64,000 bases of DNA, from assembly GCA_007449985.2 (NCBI GenBank), contig VIIQ02000056.1, forward strand, positions 186,001 through 250,000. The letters run 5' to 3'. A model generated the notes under the pieces. The model did not search any database. It was not told the origin of the DNA and saw only the letters and a program-made list of their open reading frames with translations. The DNA is from Desmodesmus armatus. Taxonomy: Eukaryota > Chlorophyta > Chlorophyceae > Sphaeropleales > Scenedesmaceae. Positions 46,955 through 59,323 of this stretch are shown in pieces. The first letter of the stretch is position 1. Every line of letters starts with the position of its first letter. A program made the position numbers and the translations under genes.

Positions 46955-49347
46955 TCATATCATTGTCTGCTTCCGCTGCTGCCTAGCCTGCCACGCCTGC
47001 ACAACCTCATCGATCTGCCGATGTGCAGCCTCCTTGGCCGCGTCAGGAATGAAGCTTGCACTGAATGAATTCTTCGCCAAATGGGCCAGATCATCTGGCC
47101 CCAGGGATCCCACCCTTGCAATGTACTCGTAGTTGGCATTCAGGTACGCATTGAAGTAAGCTGGGTCGTCTGAGTTGATGGTGACAGGGATGCCGCAGCC
47201 CAACATCTGCTGCAGCCGTTCTGTCAGCTGAGGGCCATACACCTGACAGCAAGGAGAAAACAACCGGAGGGGGTCGTTGCACAGGGATACTTGCAGGCTG
47301 GCAGAACAGGACTGAAAACCACTGACGCCAGTGACTCACAGAAGGAGTGAAGAGGTGATGCCCTAGCCGTCAACCCAGCGATCGCTGCACCTGCTGACCT
47401 GTCTGTGAACAGCCAGCTGCCTGCAAACTGCAAATTGCACCCAACGCAGGATGAGGAAGACAGGTCACACGTGTGCGCAGGAAGTCTCACCTGCAGTTTC
47501 TGGTTGCTGATGGGACAGAGTGTGATCGGTATGCTGTGCTGTGCCATGTACTCCACCAGGGCGCTGTCCTCCAGGCTGTGTATGCCGTGGTCAATGCGCT
47601 GCGCTCCTAGAGCCTTCAGGGCTTGCCACACATACTCTGGCCCACCCTCTTCGCCTGCAGGCACAGCCAAGGGTGATCCGGTTGAAACTGACACGGTAGT
47701 GGCAGCTGCTGCTGAGCGTGCACTGTCGATGGGCAAGGAAGTGAGGAGTGACTTGTTTACAGAAGTTCCTTCAGCTGATGACATGCGCTCCCACTGGTTG
47801 AGCTGCATACTGGCACCATGCCGCAAACAATGCCCTGCCAGCAATGCCGTACATCATGTGTCACCTTCACAGACACCATGCATCATCGCCGTCCACAACC
47901 TTCTCACAAGGTTTGCTATCGCCATAAGCCAGCACAGGACACACCTGCGTGTGCCACCTTGTGCAGGCCCAGCAGGCCTGCTGCTGTGTAGACCTTCTTG
48001 TACTGCTCAGGGGGGTAGCCCAGCTCTGTACTGGCCAGGCCCAGCGCCTCTATGGAGGGCAGGTAGGGCAGGGTGAGGGCCAGGGTAGCTGCTGCTGCTG
48101 CCTCTCCAAGCTCCCGCACCAGGCACAGGATGAGGGAAGCATCCACTGGGGCATGCGGGTGCACTGCACGTTCATCAAGGGCCTTTTGCAGGCCCGTGAC
48201 GATCGTCGAAACTGCCACGCCCCTGCAGTACCATTGGGATACATGACCCAAGTTGATTTTGCAGGTCAGCAAGCCAGGGGAGCCCAAGGCAGCAATCATT
48301 TCCTGTTGCTGTTTTGTAACTGCCCCCCCCCCGGCCCCAAATAAGAAACAAATAGGCTCACAAGGTACTAGAGTCCTCACGCGCATCTGGGTGTCCATGC
48401 TAATGCACAACCCATTACAAAAGCACAGTGAGTTGCAGAGGAATGCCTCTTGGAGCAACCCATTGTAACACATTTGCAAAAACGTTGCAACCATGACACA
48501 GAAGGGCAGGGTCTGGGGCTGAAATATATGGTCTGCATGCGACGCGTCCTGGAGCGCTGTCCAGCGCTGTGCAATGCTGCGCCACACTGTGCTATTGCTT
48601 GTGAGAACTCACCTTTTCACATGGCTCTGCACGTCAAAGAATATCTCTGCATGTTTGATATTGTTGGCGGCCGCTTTTTCAAGGTACGCTGCTGCCAGCT
48701 CGTAAAAGTCTTGCTGGGTGACCAGTGCTGTCAGCCCGACCTGGTAGGCATCCAGGAAGGACTGCAGGTTCTGGAAATGAGCCCTGCGCGCACACACAAC
48801 AGCCGACAGCAGCCAGGGGAGCGGTCACTAACCACAGGCTGCTTTGTCCCTCACTGAGTTCAGGGAGGCTGTAAGGCACGCAGTGTATGCCACTCAATGT
48901 TGTCCTGCACACCCCTCAACACACGACCCTTGCAAGTAGTAAGCGTGGTGACTGGTGGTGACGAAATATACTTTATGGAGGCAAGGTTCTGCATGCACCT
49001 CACCGTGCTGCTTGTGCTTCTGCCAGGTTGGCATACGGCAAGCTGACATTGTTGCGTGCAGCAAACTGCATCATCATGTCTGCCTCCAGAGTGCCTTCGA
49101 TATGTATGTGCAGCTCAGCTTTGGGCAGCTGCTGTATCAGGTCCACGAGACTACTGTCAAGTGACTGCTCAACAACCCTGGGAGCAGTAGTACCAGCTAC
49201 TGCTGTAGCTGTAGCAGCAACGCTTACAGCTCCGCTGCGTCCCCAACCCACAAAGGCACCCTCTTGGCCTGCTAAGTGCACGATCGCGACGCATCCCGTG
49301 ACGAGAATGGCAAGGCAAGAACTCGTTGCGAGGTGCGACATTGGCAT
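46955..49347 (-). CDS. Adenosine/adenine deaminase family protein
   Basis: Five exons close in phase: 49347-49004, 48783-48613, 48222-47945, 47654-47491 and 47242-46955 (414 residues). The N-terminus has a hydrophobic stretch (SSCLAILVTGCVAIVHLA) that could be a signal anchor or part of a targeting peptide. The TIM-barrel metal site is complete: LPKAELHIHIEGT (HxH), the KVAHAGEEG catalytic segment, RIDHGIHSLED, PITLCPISNQKL, and TINSDDPAYF. DFYELAAAYLEKAA followed by HAEIFFDVQSH is also typical. The spelling SDDPAYF is characteristic of the adenine-deaminase (Aah1/bacterial class II) branch rather than classical adenosine deaminase, so purine-base salvage (adenine to hypoxanthine) is the more likely activity. 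The N-terminal extension is unusual for the normally cytosolic fungal enzyme. Confidence 0.9.
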
Positions 49348-50160
49348 GGACCAACTGTCAACCGCAACGTAGAAGAGGGTATGTTTTGCAGGGTCTCTTC
49401 ATGTGCTTCACCCAGCACGTTCCGGTGGGTGACTACACTTCGACCCTGCATTCACTGCAAGTTTGACTCCCAACAGGTCACACCTACAGGTAGCTGTAGC
49501 TTGCCTTCACGAACAAAAAATATCTTGTCTTCTGAAGCTGACTTTCTGACGTTTACAAGCATGTTGCTGTGTTGCAGGGGGTTGTGGCTGCCAACAGAGT
49601 TGTGTTGGGACCTGCTAGCAGCGCTGCTACTGACTGCTGGCCCTGGTGAAGCCCTCCTTTCGGATAGCAGCAAGCATGGTGGCCGACAATCGCAATTAAA
49701 CAGGACGCACAAACCAACGCAAACGCACTGTCACCATCGCACGATGTGTGACCATGGCTATCAGGCTACACGCGTGTAACATGAAAATAACACAGGTATT
49801 GTTGGCCCAGCTGCACATAAGTCAGAATGCCCTTTCTGAGTACACAAACCATTCTGACAACTTGACAAACATCCATCTCCCCCTGTCTTCACGAGAACCG
49901 CACTTGCGACAGCTATACCGGGAACACTGCAGAACTCCTCTTGTCGGGCCCGCGTTCATCTATACCAAGCCGGTAAGAGTTTCAAAGGCTCTTTGAAGTT
50001 TTTTCTGCCAGCCTCATTGAGAGTTCAGGGCCAGGTGACTGTCGCTGCTGTTGTTAACTTTGCCTGCTGCTGGTGTGTGCCATGTCAGCTTGCTGCACGC
50101 AATCAACTCAGGCTGACAAACAGTTTTCTGCCCCTGTTCATGCCTGCAGTGAGTTCCGTC
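49348..50160. promoter_or_regulatory. Divergent intergenic region (deaminase minus / MT-A70-like plus)
   Basis: About 0.8 kb. An open frame at 49781-49974, ending at a GTAAGA donor, could be an upstream 5' exon of the plus gene, but it does not join in phase to the next exon. Otherwise nothing is recognised. Confidence 0.4.
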
Positions 50161-53100
50161 ATGGAGTCGGCTTTTTGCCTTCTTGGAGCGCCCATCCGTG
50201 CTTGCATTCGTGTGGCCTCTTCCCACCGCCGCAAGGCCTACCACCACCAGAAGGTAAGCAGCAAGATATGCAGTTTATATCCACTGTGACTGTATTTCAA
50301 CCGTGCAGGCTCACCACAGGCCTGCTCACCATTTGGTTTAGTCACATGTGAGCAAGCAATTCCTGCAGCTGGGGACACGCTGCTGGTTTTCCAAATATGC
50401 CCTCGAAGTTTCGGGACACGACACCCCGTTGATAAAGTCAAAGAGTTACACCAACATGCTTACTGAAGCGCTGCTGCTGTCTGCTGCTGCTGTTGTGCGT
50501 GCAGTGTGTGTCGCATGTCCTGAGGAAGGGCAGGACAGACTGGGAGGAGGAGATGGTGCAGCTGCAGGAGGACAAGGCTGAGCTGAACAAGGAGGAGCAG
50601 CAGCAGCTCCTGAACTACAACCAGCAGTGGAAGGACCTCGACAACCACTACTTGCAGGTGGCCGCCCAGCTGCACGCTCACCAGCAGGTAGGTTGGGGTG
50701 CATTGACACTACACACGCTGCATGCATGCAGTGCTCACAGCTTTGTGACCCAACCCAGCGGCACCTCTGAATTATCGCACATGCAGCCAACTGGCATCAG
50801 CCATGCAGCACTTCAGCCAGCTGCCTTGCTGAAGACAAAGCTGTGCACATGTCAACCCAACCAGGCTTTCACTGTCCCTGTTGCCAGTACCGAGCTCTCC
50901 TGGGTCCATTGCGTCTGACAGGGCTTGTTGCGCTGCTGTTGTTTCCTTGCATGACTGCAGAGGCTGCAGTACGTGGAGAACATGCTGCCGCACGGGCGCT
51001 GCCCTGGCTGCAAGCACTGCACGGCAAGGCATGCTGAGCTGCAGGAGCTGCCACACAAGGTGGAGGGGCTGAGGCAAGAGATGCTGGCCATCCACAACCT
51101 CAGCTTGCGGCTGTCGAAGCAGCAGGTGAGGAGAGGCGCTGATGCAGCCATGAGAGTTGTAACAGGACAGCTACCTGCAAGCCCTCCAGGTTGCAATGCA
51201 CTGAGGAGCCAGCAATTACTGATAGCAGCGCGCAGCATTGTTGTAGCTACCCAGTGCCCAACAGTGTGGCAGCGGCAGCTTTGGCTTCACCTGGCATTAC
51301 TGCTGCAAGCAAGTGCTGCGCAATGCTGATCCTACTGTAGCGCTGACATCACTGTTGCGCTCCCTTTCATGCTGCGCAGTCGGCGGCTGAGAAGATCCTC
51401 ACACTGAGGCGCCTGCAGAACTGCCGCGAGACTGCCCAGGTGGAGAACCAGCTGAGACGGTGCGCACCTTGCGCCTGATGATGTGTGGGGCACAGCGTGT
51501 AGGGTGTGGCAGGGGTTCCTTGGCAGGTGACTGCCAGGACTCCCCATGTTCCGCCCCGCATGCTGCCGCACATGCGTTCTCAAGCCTTATGGCCCCAGGC
51601 GCATCAGCTGCTTGCAGCTGCATCATCTTGTCCTTGGTTCACACTCCCCAGCGCAAATGTGCAGGGTAGAGGGGAAGGTGATTGAGGGGGCTGCACGCAT
51701 GTGCGGCCCCTATTTGCGTTCTGAAGCCTTACGGCCAGGCGCAGCAGCTGCTTGCAGCTGTATCATCTTGTCCTTGGTTGTCCAACACGCAACCCAAAAG
51801 AGGTTGGCCGGCCTTTGTGCTGGCTGCTTCGCGGGCCTGTAGCTCAAATGGGAGAGCGGCAACTTTGTTGCAAGATTTGGGTTCGAATCCCAGCAGGCCC
51901 ACATCTTTCTGACAAGTACTGTCGTGCCAATAGCCTCCCCCTCGCGTACACCATAATGATGCAGTGTCAGGGTCAGTATTACAGTCAGTGTCACAGCGTG
52001 TAGGGTGAGGCAGGGGTTCCTTGGCAGGTGACTGTCAGGACTCCCTCTGTTGCGCCCTGCGCAAGCTGCTGCTGTCTGGCCACCTCCAGCTTGCAGCAGC
52101 ACCACTGCTGCTGGCTGTGGGTGACCAGCAGCAATCCCACCTAAAAGGTGTCTTTCAACACCACCAACCCCTTGGAAAGGATTGACTTGAGGCAGCAGCC
52201 ACTAGCTGTGGTTTGCTTCTTATCTGTGGGTGTTCAAGTGTTCATGTGTGCTGATGACCGCAAGGCTCATTACCGTGCCAGGTGACTGTCGCTGCAGCTG
52301 CTGAGCTGAAAGCTGCTGTGCACGCAAGGCTGGTGCCTGTGCAGGGGCAGTAAGTCATCCCTCTACTCCTGCATCATCCTGTACACCACAACAGTGACAC
52401 CAAGTATCAACAGCCACAGCCTCAAACGACCAATAGCTGACAGGTTGGCCTGAACTGCGTTCATGGCATGCAAGGATTCAAATATACAAGTGTGCCCCCG
52501 CGTGACGGCTGTAGTAGCACTCTATCACAAAGAAACGTTACCGATATCTTGTCCTTGAGGGGTCCGCTCTCGCCAACTCATCCCGCCAATTGCAGATCAA
52601 CCTGCTTGATCGCTTCAGTTCACTCCAAACTGCTGCAGCACGTGCAAGGCACAGCCTCATCCAGTGGATCAGCTTCTGGAATATGGCAGACCGAAGCAGG
52701 AGGCGGTGTGTGCTGCGCAAGACAGCAGTGCCTGATGCAACACACTATGTGGGGTATGTGGAGGACGAGGAGACCCCTGAGATGATCATGAAGAAGTTTG
52801 AAGAGATGGAGCGCATCAAGGCAGTTAGCAGACGCCCTGTGGCAGCGGATTCACCGCCGCTTGCAGACCCTACAGGTCCCAGCAGCAGCACAGCAGCAGT
52901 TGGCACAGCATCATCATCAGGTGCCGCAGCAGGACAGGATGCCACAGATGCTGGCGAGGACGGTCCCCTGGATCAGCAGCAGCTGCAGGAGATATTCAAG
53001 GCCACCAGCATGTACAACGTCAAGTCGCTTCTGGGCAACAACGAGGCCTTGATGGTGGACGCAGCAGCTGCCAAGGCGCAGGCAGAACGAGGCATGGCAG

Positions 53101-56079
53101 CTGACATAGCCTTCGATTCAGGTGCGTTATGCTGCCTGAAACGCTGTTGAAAAGTTTGCAAGAGCAGCATCTTGCTCAGAGCATGCTTAGTATCCATGTG
53201 CAGGTTCCTGCACAGCTCTGCAAGTAGTAACATTGCATGGCGTTGGTGCTGTTGGTGTGTGCAGAGTCAGAGGACGACCTGGTTGCTGAGCTGCGTGGCT
53301 TCTGGTCTGATGATGACTGGAGCAAACCCAGCAAGAAGAAGGACAGGTGGGCTAGCACACCAATGGGCCCCACTAGCACACCGATGCTGCAGCTGCCATA
53401 CCTGCCCATCCCTGGCGTGGGTGTGAATTGCAGTGCTGTACCTTCCTCAACCCAGGCTGGCACATCTAACTGATAAAGAAAGTGACCCCAGAAGTGCAAC
53501 AGAAAGACTCTCTGGCAGCTGCAAGAAATCAGTCCAAGGCATGAGTGTGTGTGTAGACACAGGAAGTGCATCCAGCCAACAATCAACCATCCCCTGCTCT
53601 GGGTGTCTGTTGCCCCATGTGCAGGGCCAGCAAACGGCCACGAGGTGAAGGCAGCAGCAGGGGCAGGGGCAAGGCCATGCAGCGCAATGCACGCACTTGC
53701 ATCATCGCACAGTACAACAGAGACACACACGCCTTCATCAGGCGCCGTGTCAGGGCAGCAGACCCAGATGCAATCCTGCAGCTGCGCCTGCCGCCCCCAC
53801 CGCTGCCCCTGTCTTGGGGCAAAGCCATCAAGCCGTATAGGCCTGTGGTCGTCGCAGCAAACAGCAGTGCAGCAGCAGAAGCAGAAGCAGGGGAAGCAGA
53901 GCCTGCAGCAGCAGCAGCAGGGGAGCAAGAGGCAGCAGCAGGTGGCATGCAGGTGGTGATGCCGCGGGGCCTAGTGGGGCAGCCTTGTGCCCTACCGGCT
54001 TCACGCAACTGCACCCCACGGCTGTGTGGCCACACAACCAGCAGCAGCAGCAGCCCAGCAGGTATGTTTGATTAGTCGGCAGGCTCTGGCAGCACCCGGC
54101 ACTTCTGTGTTATGATCTGCTTGTCAATGCACCTGCCTTTGTGACCAGTGTATCCTTCCTTGAACACACACAGAGAGTGTAGCAGTAGCATTTCCAGCAG
54201 CAGGGGGGCTCCGATCCCTGATGGCGTTGTGGTTTGTGCATGTCAGCCTTCGCCCACCAGCCTTCAAGAGTGTTGTGTGCTCTTGTTTTCAGCAGGCAGC
54301 AAGCACAGGCGCACACTTCCTGTAATGCTGTGCTGTGTGCAGGTGGCTCAGGGCCCCCTGACTCCCCCAGTGAGGTGCACCTGGCCCCTGACCTCGCAGC
54401 ATTTGACTTCACGCAGCTGCGAGTGCAGGACTATCAGGCTGTGCTGATCAACACAGGCTGGGAGGTCACACCTCATACGCAGCAGCAGCAGCAACAGGAG
54501 CAGCAGCAGCTAGACGAGCAGCAGCAGCCGCGGCAGGCCCAACAGCAGCAGGCAGGGCAGGAGAACGCTGCTGGGCCAGGACCCTCCTCTTTAGCAGCTG
54601 CAGCGGCAGCAGCCAGCCCTGGTGTAGCCAGCTGGGGCTGTGGCAGCGAGGCACATGCCTGGCACGTGGGCAGCAGCAGCAGCAGCGTGGTGTCGCGGCT
54701 AGAGAAGCTGCCTATCCCTACGCTGTGTCCCCGCGGCTTCATCATGATATGGGCCAACAAGGAGCACCTGTCAGGTACTGGCTGCTGCTGAAGCATGTTG
54801 GAGCTATAGCCCTCCTGACTGTAATGAAAGCTCTCCTGCAGTCTTAGAAGCCCCTTAGCAGTTGCAGGAGCTCCTTTGAAGTTGCAGTAGCCTCACTGGG
54901 AGGGCGTTGCCTGCATGGTTGGATCACATTCCCCACCCTGCAGCGTGCTGATACTGTGGGCATCAGGCCTCCTGTCCAGCCATCAGGCTGTGTCCATGAC
55001 GGTTGCCACTGACGTGCTGGGGCCCAGTGACGTGATATTTCGTCACAGAGAGTGCATGTCTAGCCAGCAGTCCCTAGGCTCATCAAATAATGCCTCACTG
55101 TAAACTGGACACTCTGACATGTACCCTGTGTCTATGCGTGTTTGTTTTCAGGTGTGTTCAAGCTGATGAGCCGGTGGGGGTTCAGCTATGTGGAGAACCT
55201 CACCTGGGTGCTGCTGGCCCCCAACCACAGCATACTGCAGCTGCCCTGTGCCAATGTGCAGCGCTCACACATCACTCTCTACATCTTCAGGAAAGACGGT
55301 AAGTTTGACAGCGGCTGTGTGCGTCCTTTGCAGGCATGGCGACAGGACGCGTCTTTGTGTGTTTGTTTGACCATGTGTGCTTGTGACGAGTACCGGTTGC
55401 ACTTGCAGCATGAGGTGGTGCCAGCGCGGCCTGCTGCAGCCAAGGGTGGGGAGGTTTAACATTGTTTATACTGTATCGGGGCCTTCTGTGTGCCACATGC
55501 CTTGCAGCCACGTGTCTTGCGCCCTTTTGTTTTGCGCCTTGCAGGTGAGGGGCGTGACATTGAGCTGCGGCACCAACGCAACCCCGATGTGGTGTTTGAC
55601 TACGTACGCGCTGTGCAGGGTGAGACCCCGGCAGCATGGGACAAGGCTCGAGATTGTTGAAGCCTCACGAGCTGTAGTTTTGGTCCACAGCATCAGTGTG
55701 TGGCTCAGCTCAGCTTACCATAACCTTGTCCTGTCGCTAGGCAGTGCCACGTGTGGCAAGTGTGGCTACCCACAGCCTGTTTTGCCAGTGCTTCCAGGCT
55801 GGCTTGACCTGGTTGGCTAGCAGTCGCGCTTGGCACGGCACCTACGACCCTGGCGTAACAACAAGTGTTGATGTATGGTGTTATGCTGCGTGTGTGCATG
55901 TGTGCCTCGTAGGCCGTGAGTGGGATGTGCCGGTGGAGGTGTTTGACAGCATCGAGACGTTGCTGCCCACAGGCAAGGGCAGGTTCCTGGAGCTGTGGGC
56001 GCCAACACAGGCTGGCAGAGAGGGATGGACGCACATGGTGGAGCAGTCAGGGGAGAGCCAGAGCTGCGAGGCATGTTGA
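50161..56079 (+). CDS. MT-A70-like methyltransferase-fold protein with coiled-coil N-terminus and degenerate catalytic motif
   Basis: Phase-consistent exons: 50161-50253, 50505-50687, 50961-51125, 51380-51439; then 52596-53121, 53265-53346, 53625-54061, 54343-54774, 55152-55298, 55545-55619 and 55913-56079. The join across 51440-52595 is uncertain, and a small exon at 52282 is possible. The N-terminal third is coiled coil (DWEEEMVQLQEDKAELNKEE) with a CPGCKHC cluster. The middle is acidic and disordered, then KRPRGEG. The C-terminus follows the MT-A70 order: DFTQLRVQDYQAVLINTGW, a Gln/Ala-rich insert, KLPIPTLCPRGFIMIWANK, WGFSYVENLTWV, VQRSHITLYIFRK, GRDIELRHQRNPDVVFDY, and GRFLELWAPTQAGREGW. 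MT-A70 proteins make N6-methyladenine. The DPPW motif reads NTGW here, so it is probably a non-catalytic partner (as METTL14 is to METTL3) or has another role. The N-terminal exons could belong to a separate gene. Confidence 0.72.
51491..52045. repeat. Duplicated blocks within an MT-A70 gene intron
   Basis: A block of about 54 bp beginning CACAGCGTGTAGGGTG is present at about 51491-51545 and 51992-52045. A second block ending CATCTTGTCCTTGGTT is present at about 51574-51641 and 51715-51779. The first block contains GGCAGGTGACTG, which resembles the CCAGGTGACTG acceptor region at 52276-52287. The tRNA-like element lies between the copies. Confidence 0.8.
51833..51901 (+). tRNA. tRNA-like element lacking a normal anticodon loop (pseudo-tRNA or SINE head)
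   Basis: A 69-nt cloverleaf: acceptor stem GGGCCTG/CAGGCCC (7 perfect pairs) with discriminator A; D stem GCTC/GAGC; T arm TTGGG-TTCGAAT-CCCAG. The A box (TAGCTCAAATGGGAGAGC) and B box (GGTTCGAATCC) are intact. The anticodon stem GCAAC/GTTGC encloses only TTT, four bases short of a seven-base loop, so no anticodon can be assigned. No CCA is encoded and no T4 terminator follows directly. It lies in an intron, on the sense strand. Confidence 0.6.
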
Positions 56080-56411
56080 GCGGGGTTGGAGGGAAAGCGC
56101 TGTTGGGCCTCCCGGCCATCAACCTGTCATCCATCAAATTTCTGAAATCTGGAGATGTTGTCTTAAAAGTACATCTATACGTTTGGTGTACACATGTTGT
56201 GGCTTCCCTTCCCTTCCAGTCCATTGCTGGAACTAGGACCCCTCCAGGCTGTTTTGAAGTCAGGCCCTGAACCCCAACTGTGCAGTGCACATTGCTTCGT
56301 CGAAGAAAGAAAGAGCGACGTAGACGTAAGAGCGTGTTATGGTATGAACTGAAGGACTACAGTCACATCGTCACAAGAACAGCAGCAGCAGCTTGTCAAG
56401 TAGCTGCTCAA

Positions 56412-59323
56412 ATGACCACAGACGGGCAACACGTTGATGCACCGAATGTGAAACGACCACGCTTAGTTCTTCAAGTGCCTTCTACAGCAACAGCAGCACC
56501 CCACACAACTACAGGTCCTGGAGGTGGCAGTGCTACTGTAGTTGCTGGGCAAGCTGACGATGCCAGCTCCTTGGTGGCAGTGCCCACGATCGGAGACCAG
56601 ACGGGTGCAAACGAGCTGCTGCCAGCCCTTCAGCAGTTGCTATCTGTGTACCAGGTGAATATGGCGAATGCCAGCAGCTGTCAAAACGGTCTCCTGAACG
56701 CATGTCCTGCCATAGCCATGCTGTCTGTTGTTGGCCCGCACTGAGGGTCAGCTGTTACTGTCTTGCAACAGGTGGAGTACTGGGCGCTGCTGGAGGAGCT
56801 GAGGGCCAAGCACAGTGCAGTCACTGCTGGTTCTGACACAGCAGACCAGCCTGCCACTGCGGCCAGTGGCGCCGCCACAACGTTGCAGCAGCTGTGGCAG
56901 TCTCGTGTTGCAGCAGCAGGAGGCCAACAAGCAGCTGCTGGGGGCCAGCAAGGCAAGGTAAGGGATGATATCTGCTGCTGACTAGCATGGCTCGGGTTGC
57001 AGGGTTAGATTGACCAGCTTGAACAATGTTGCCGATTGAATTTTGTGCCAGCAGAAGCCTGTCAGAAGGGTACATTCAACAGGAGCATGTCTCAATACCT
57101 GCGGCATCAGGCACAGGCCCAGAGCAGCAGCACATCAGTTCCCTCCTTGTCTGGCCAGTCCGGCACACGAAACAGTGGCAAGGTTGCAGCACACGCCACC
57201 ACCACTTGTGCCATATCACCAACAGACACTGCCTTCTTCCTCACACGTCACATTTGAACTGCAGGGCCCCACCCCATCTGCTTCTCATCCAGGGTCAGCA
57301 CATCGCGACAAGCAGCCGCAGCCGCAGCAGCAGCAGCAGCAGCAGGAAGGTGGGATGACCAGCCCCTTTGCAGCAGTAGCACAGCCCTACGGCGACAACC
57401 GCTGCGGCTTTGCCACAGACTCCAGCAGTGAGCAGCAGCAGCACCAGCAGCAGGTGCATGTGCCCAGCCTGCAGGAGGCTGAGCTGATGTTGCAGCAGCT
57501 GCCAGCGCAGGATGCTGGGGCTGCTGACAGCCAGCAGCTGCAGGAGTGGCGGCAGCGCTGGAGTGCTGTGGCACCAGCAGTGGCTGGGCTGGAGCAGCTG
57601 GCGTCAGCAGCCACACTGCAGTACATGGATGCGCAAGGTGAGCGCAGAGGTGTCTTTTCCTCCTGCTATTCTGTTTGTGTATTGTATGCTTCTGTGTGAT
57701 GGTGCCCTCAGGGCTGCTGCTCAGGGCTGCTGTAAACTCCTGCGCCATACACCAGCCTCCCTCAGCTGCTTCCGACACCACCTCTGCTGCTAAAGCGGCA
57801 TCACTGGTCGTTGGTGCTTGAAACAAAATCCTCTCTGCCGATCAAACTCTTTCTGCTGAGTACACCCCTGGTATGTCCGCCTGTGTGCCCCTGCTCTTCC
57901 GCATCGCAGGTGGTCTGGCGTGCCTATGTGGGCAGCAGGGCCGCTGGGTGCTGCGGCGCAGTGCAGCCAGCATTGGGCGCTCCACTGAGGCCAAGGGGGA
58001 TGTGGACATCGACCTGGGCAAGGCAGCTGGTGCAGCGGGTGTGGGCAGCAAGGTGTCCCGGCTGCAGGCGCAGCTGCTGCTGACGGCTGACGGCAGCTGG
58101 AGCATCACTAACACAGGCAGGGCGGCTTTGGCGGTCAATGGGCAACAGGTGGGTGCTAGCAGCATTGCTTTTTTTTGGGGTGCGCAGGGGCGCGGGCTTC
58201 CAACAGCTGACCGCACACATTATCCTTGACTGTCGCCAAGGCTCGCGCGAAAATCGTAGCCGAATTGCGAGGCATGTGATGATGTCTGGGATTGGAACTG
58301 TTAAGGGGGAAGGACGGTATTAGAATTTCCCAGCCACCAGGGGCTTGCTGTGGACGAAACTTGGTTTGGGTACATATGAGGGCGTATTGTAGCCACCCAC
58401 ATGGTTTATAGCCCGACAGTCATGGTGGCCATTTGCAGTGGTGCCAGCTGCTGCTGTGGTGATGGCTGTTGTGCTGCACAATTCCCATCGCTCACAGGCC
58501 TCTGCACGCAGAAGCAACACGCTGATTTGATGTCCAGAAACACCCTCTGACAGTTTTATGCCCCGTCGACGCTTGCACTGGTCTCAAACGGAAGTTAGCA
58601 GTACTGCTGCCATGATCAGTCCGAGGTGACAACAAACGAGTACGGATGGACCAGCTAGCTGTCAATACATACTAATGGGTATAAAACACAACCGACGAAA
58701 AGCGTGCCGTGTGATCCTAGATGTTGAATTCTTCTAATGGATGACGATAGCCTGGATCTGCATTGTCTCGGTGAGACAAGTTCAACATCGAGAATTGGAC
58801 GACGATTTGCCAGTTGACAGTTTTTGGTGCCGAAAGTACGTTTGTAATGTCAGAACCCACTGGTGTACTCGTTTCTCAGCCCAACCCAGCCAGCAGCAGC
58901 AGGGCACAGCAGGGTTCAGCAGGGCCTGGTACTGCCTAGGGCCCAGAACCATTGGCCTCTGGCTGGGCAGGCGCACTACCCCAGGCATGATACATCATGT
59001 TTTGTGCAAAAGTGCTGCACCTGCAGCCCCTAACCCTGTTTGCTGGGACCCCAATCAATACCATCCTTCCCCCTTAACGATGTGGACTTTGCAGCTGCTC
59101 ACATAGTGTGTGCGTGCCATGGAGCTATCATATCATCGCTGCACCTCACCTTTTGTTTGCGCGTGTGCCTGTGCTGTTGCTGGCTGCGCAGGTGTCTCGT
59201 GGCACCACAGTGGTGCTGCCGCACCTGAGCCTACTGGAGGTTGCCAGCCTGCCGCTGCTGTTCATGGTGAACAGCATGGCAGTGCAGCGGGCAGTGGCAC
59301 GCTCTGTTCACCTGGCTATGTGA
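56412..59323 (+). CDS. Microspherule protein 1 (MCRS1)-like FHA-domain protein
   Basis: Five exons close in phase: 56412-56654, 56772-56957, 57265-57637, 57910-58148 and 59192-59323 (390 residues). The first ATG in the frame gives MTTDGQHVDAPNVKRPRL, with a small basic nuclear-signal-like patch. The middle is helical and Gln/Ala-rich (EYWALLEELRAKH, LQEAELMLQQLPAQD). The C-terminus is an FHA domain: GRWVLRRSAASIGRST, GDVDIDLGKAAG, SKVSRLQAQLLL, DGSWSITNTGR and LAVNGQQ. It ends VLPHLSLLEVASLPLLFMVN, matching the last strands of the MCRS1 FHA fold. The GR, SRxQ and N-G positions that read phosphothreonine are present. MCRS1 is a subunit of INO80 and NSL chromatin complexes, so a nuclear role is inferred. 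The last intron is about 1 kb. Confidence 0.83.

Noticed and set aside
53176..53928. 250-codon minus ORF
   Set aside because: Crosses introns and exons of the MT-A70 gene on the opposite strand; low-complexity CT-rich translation.
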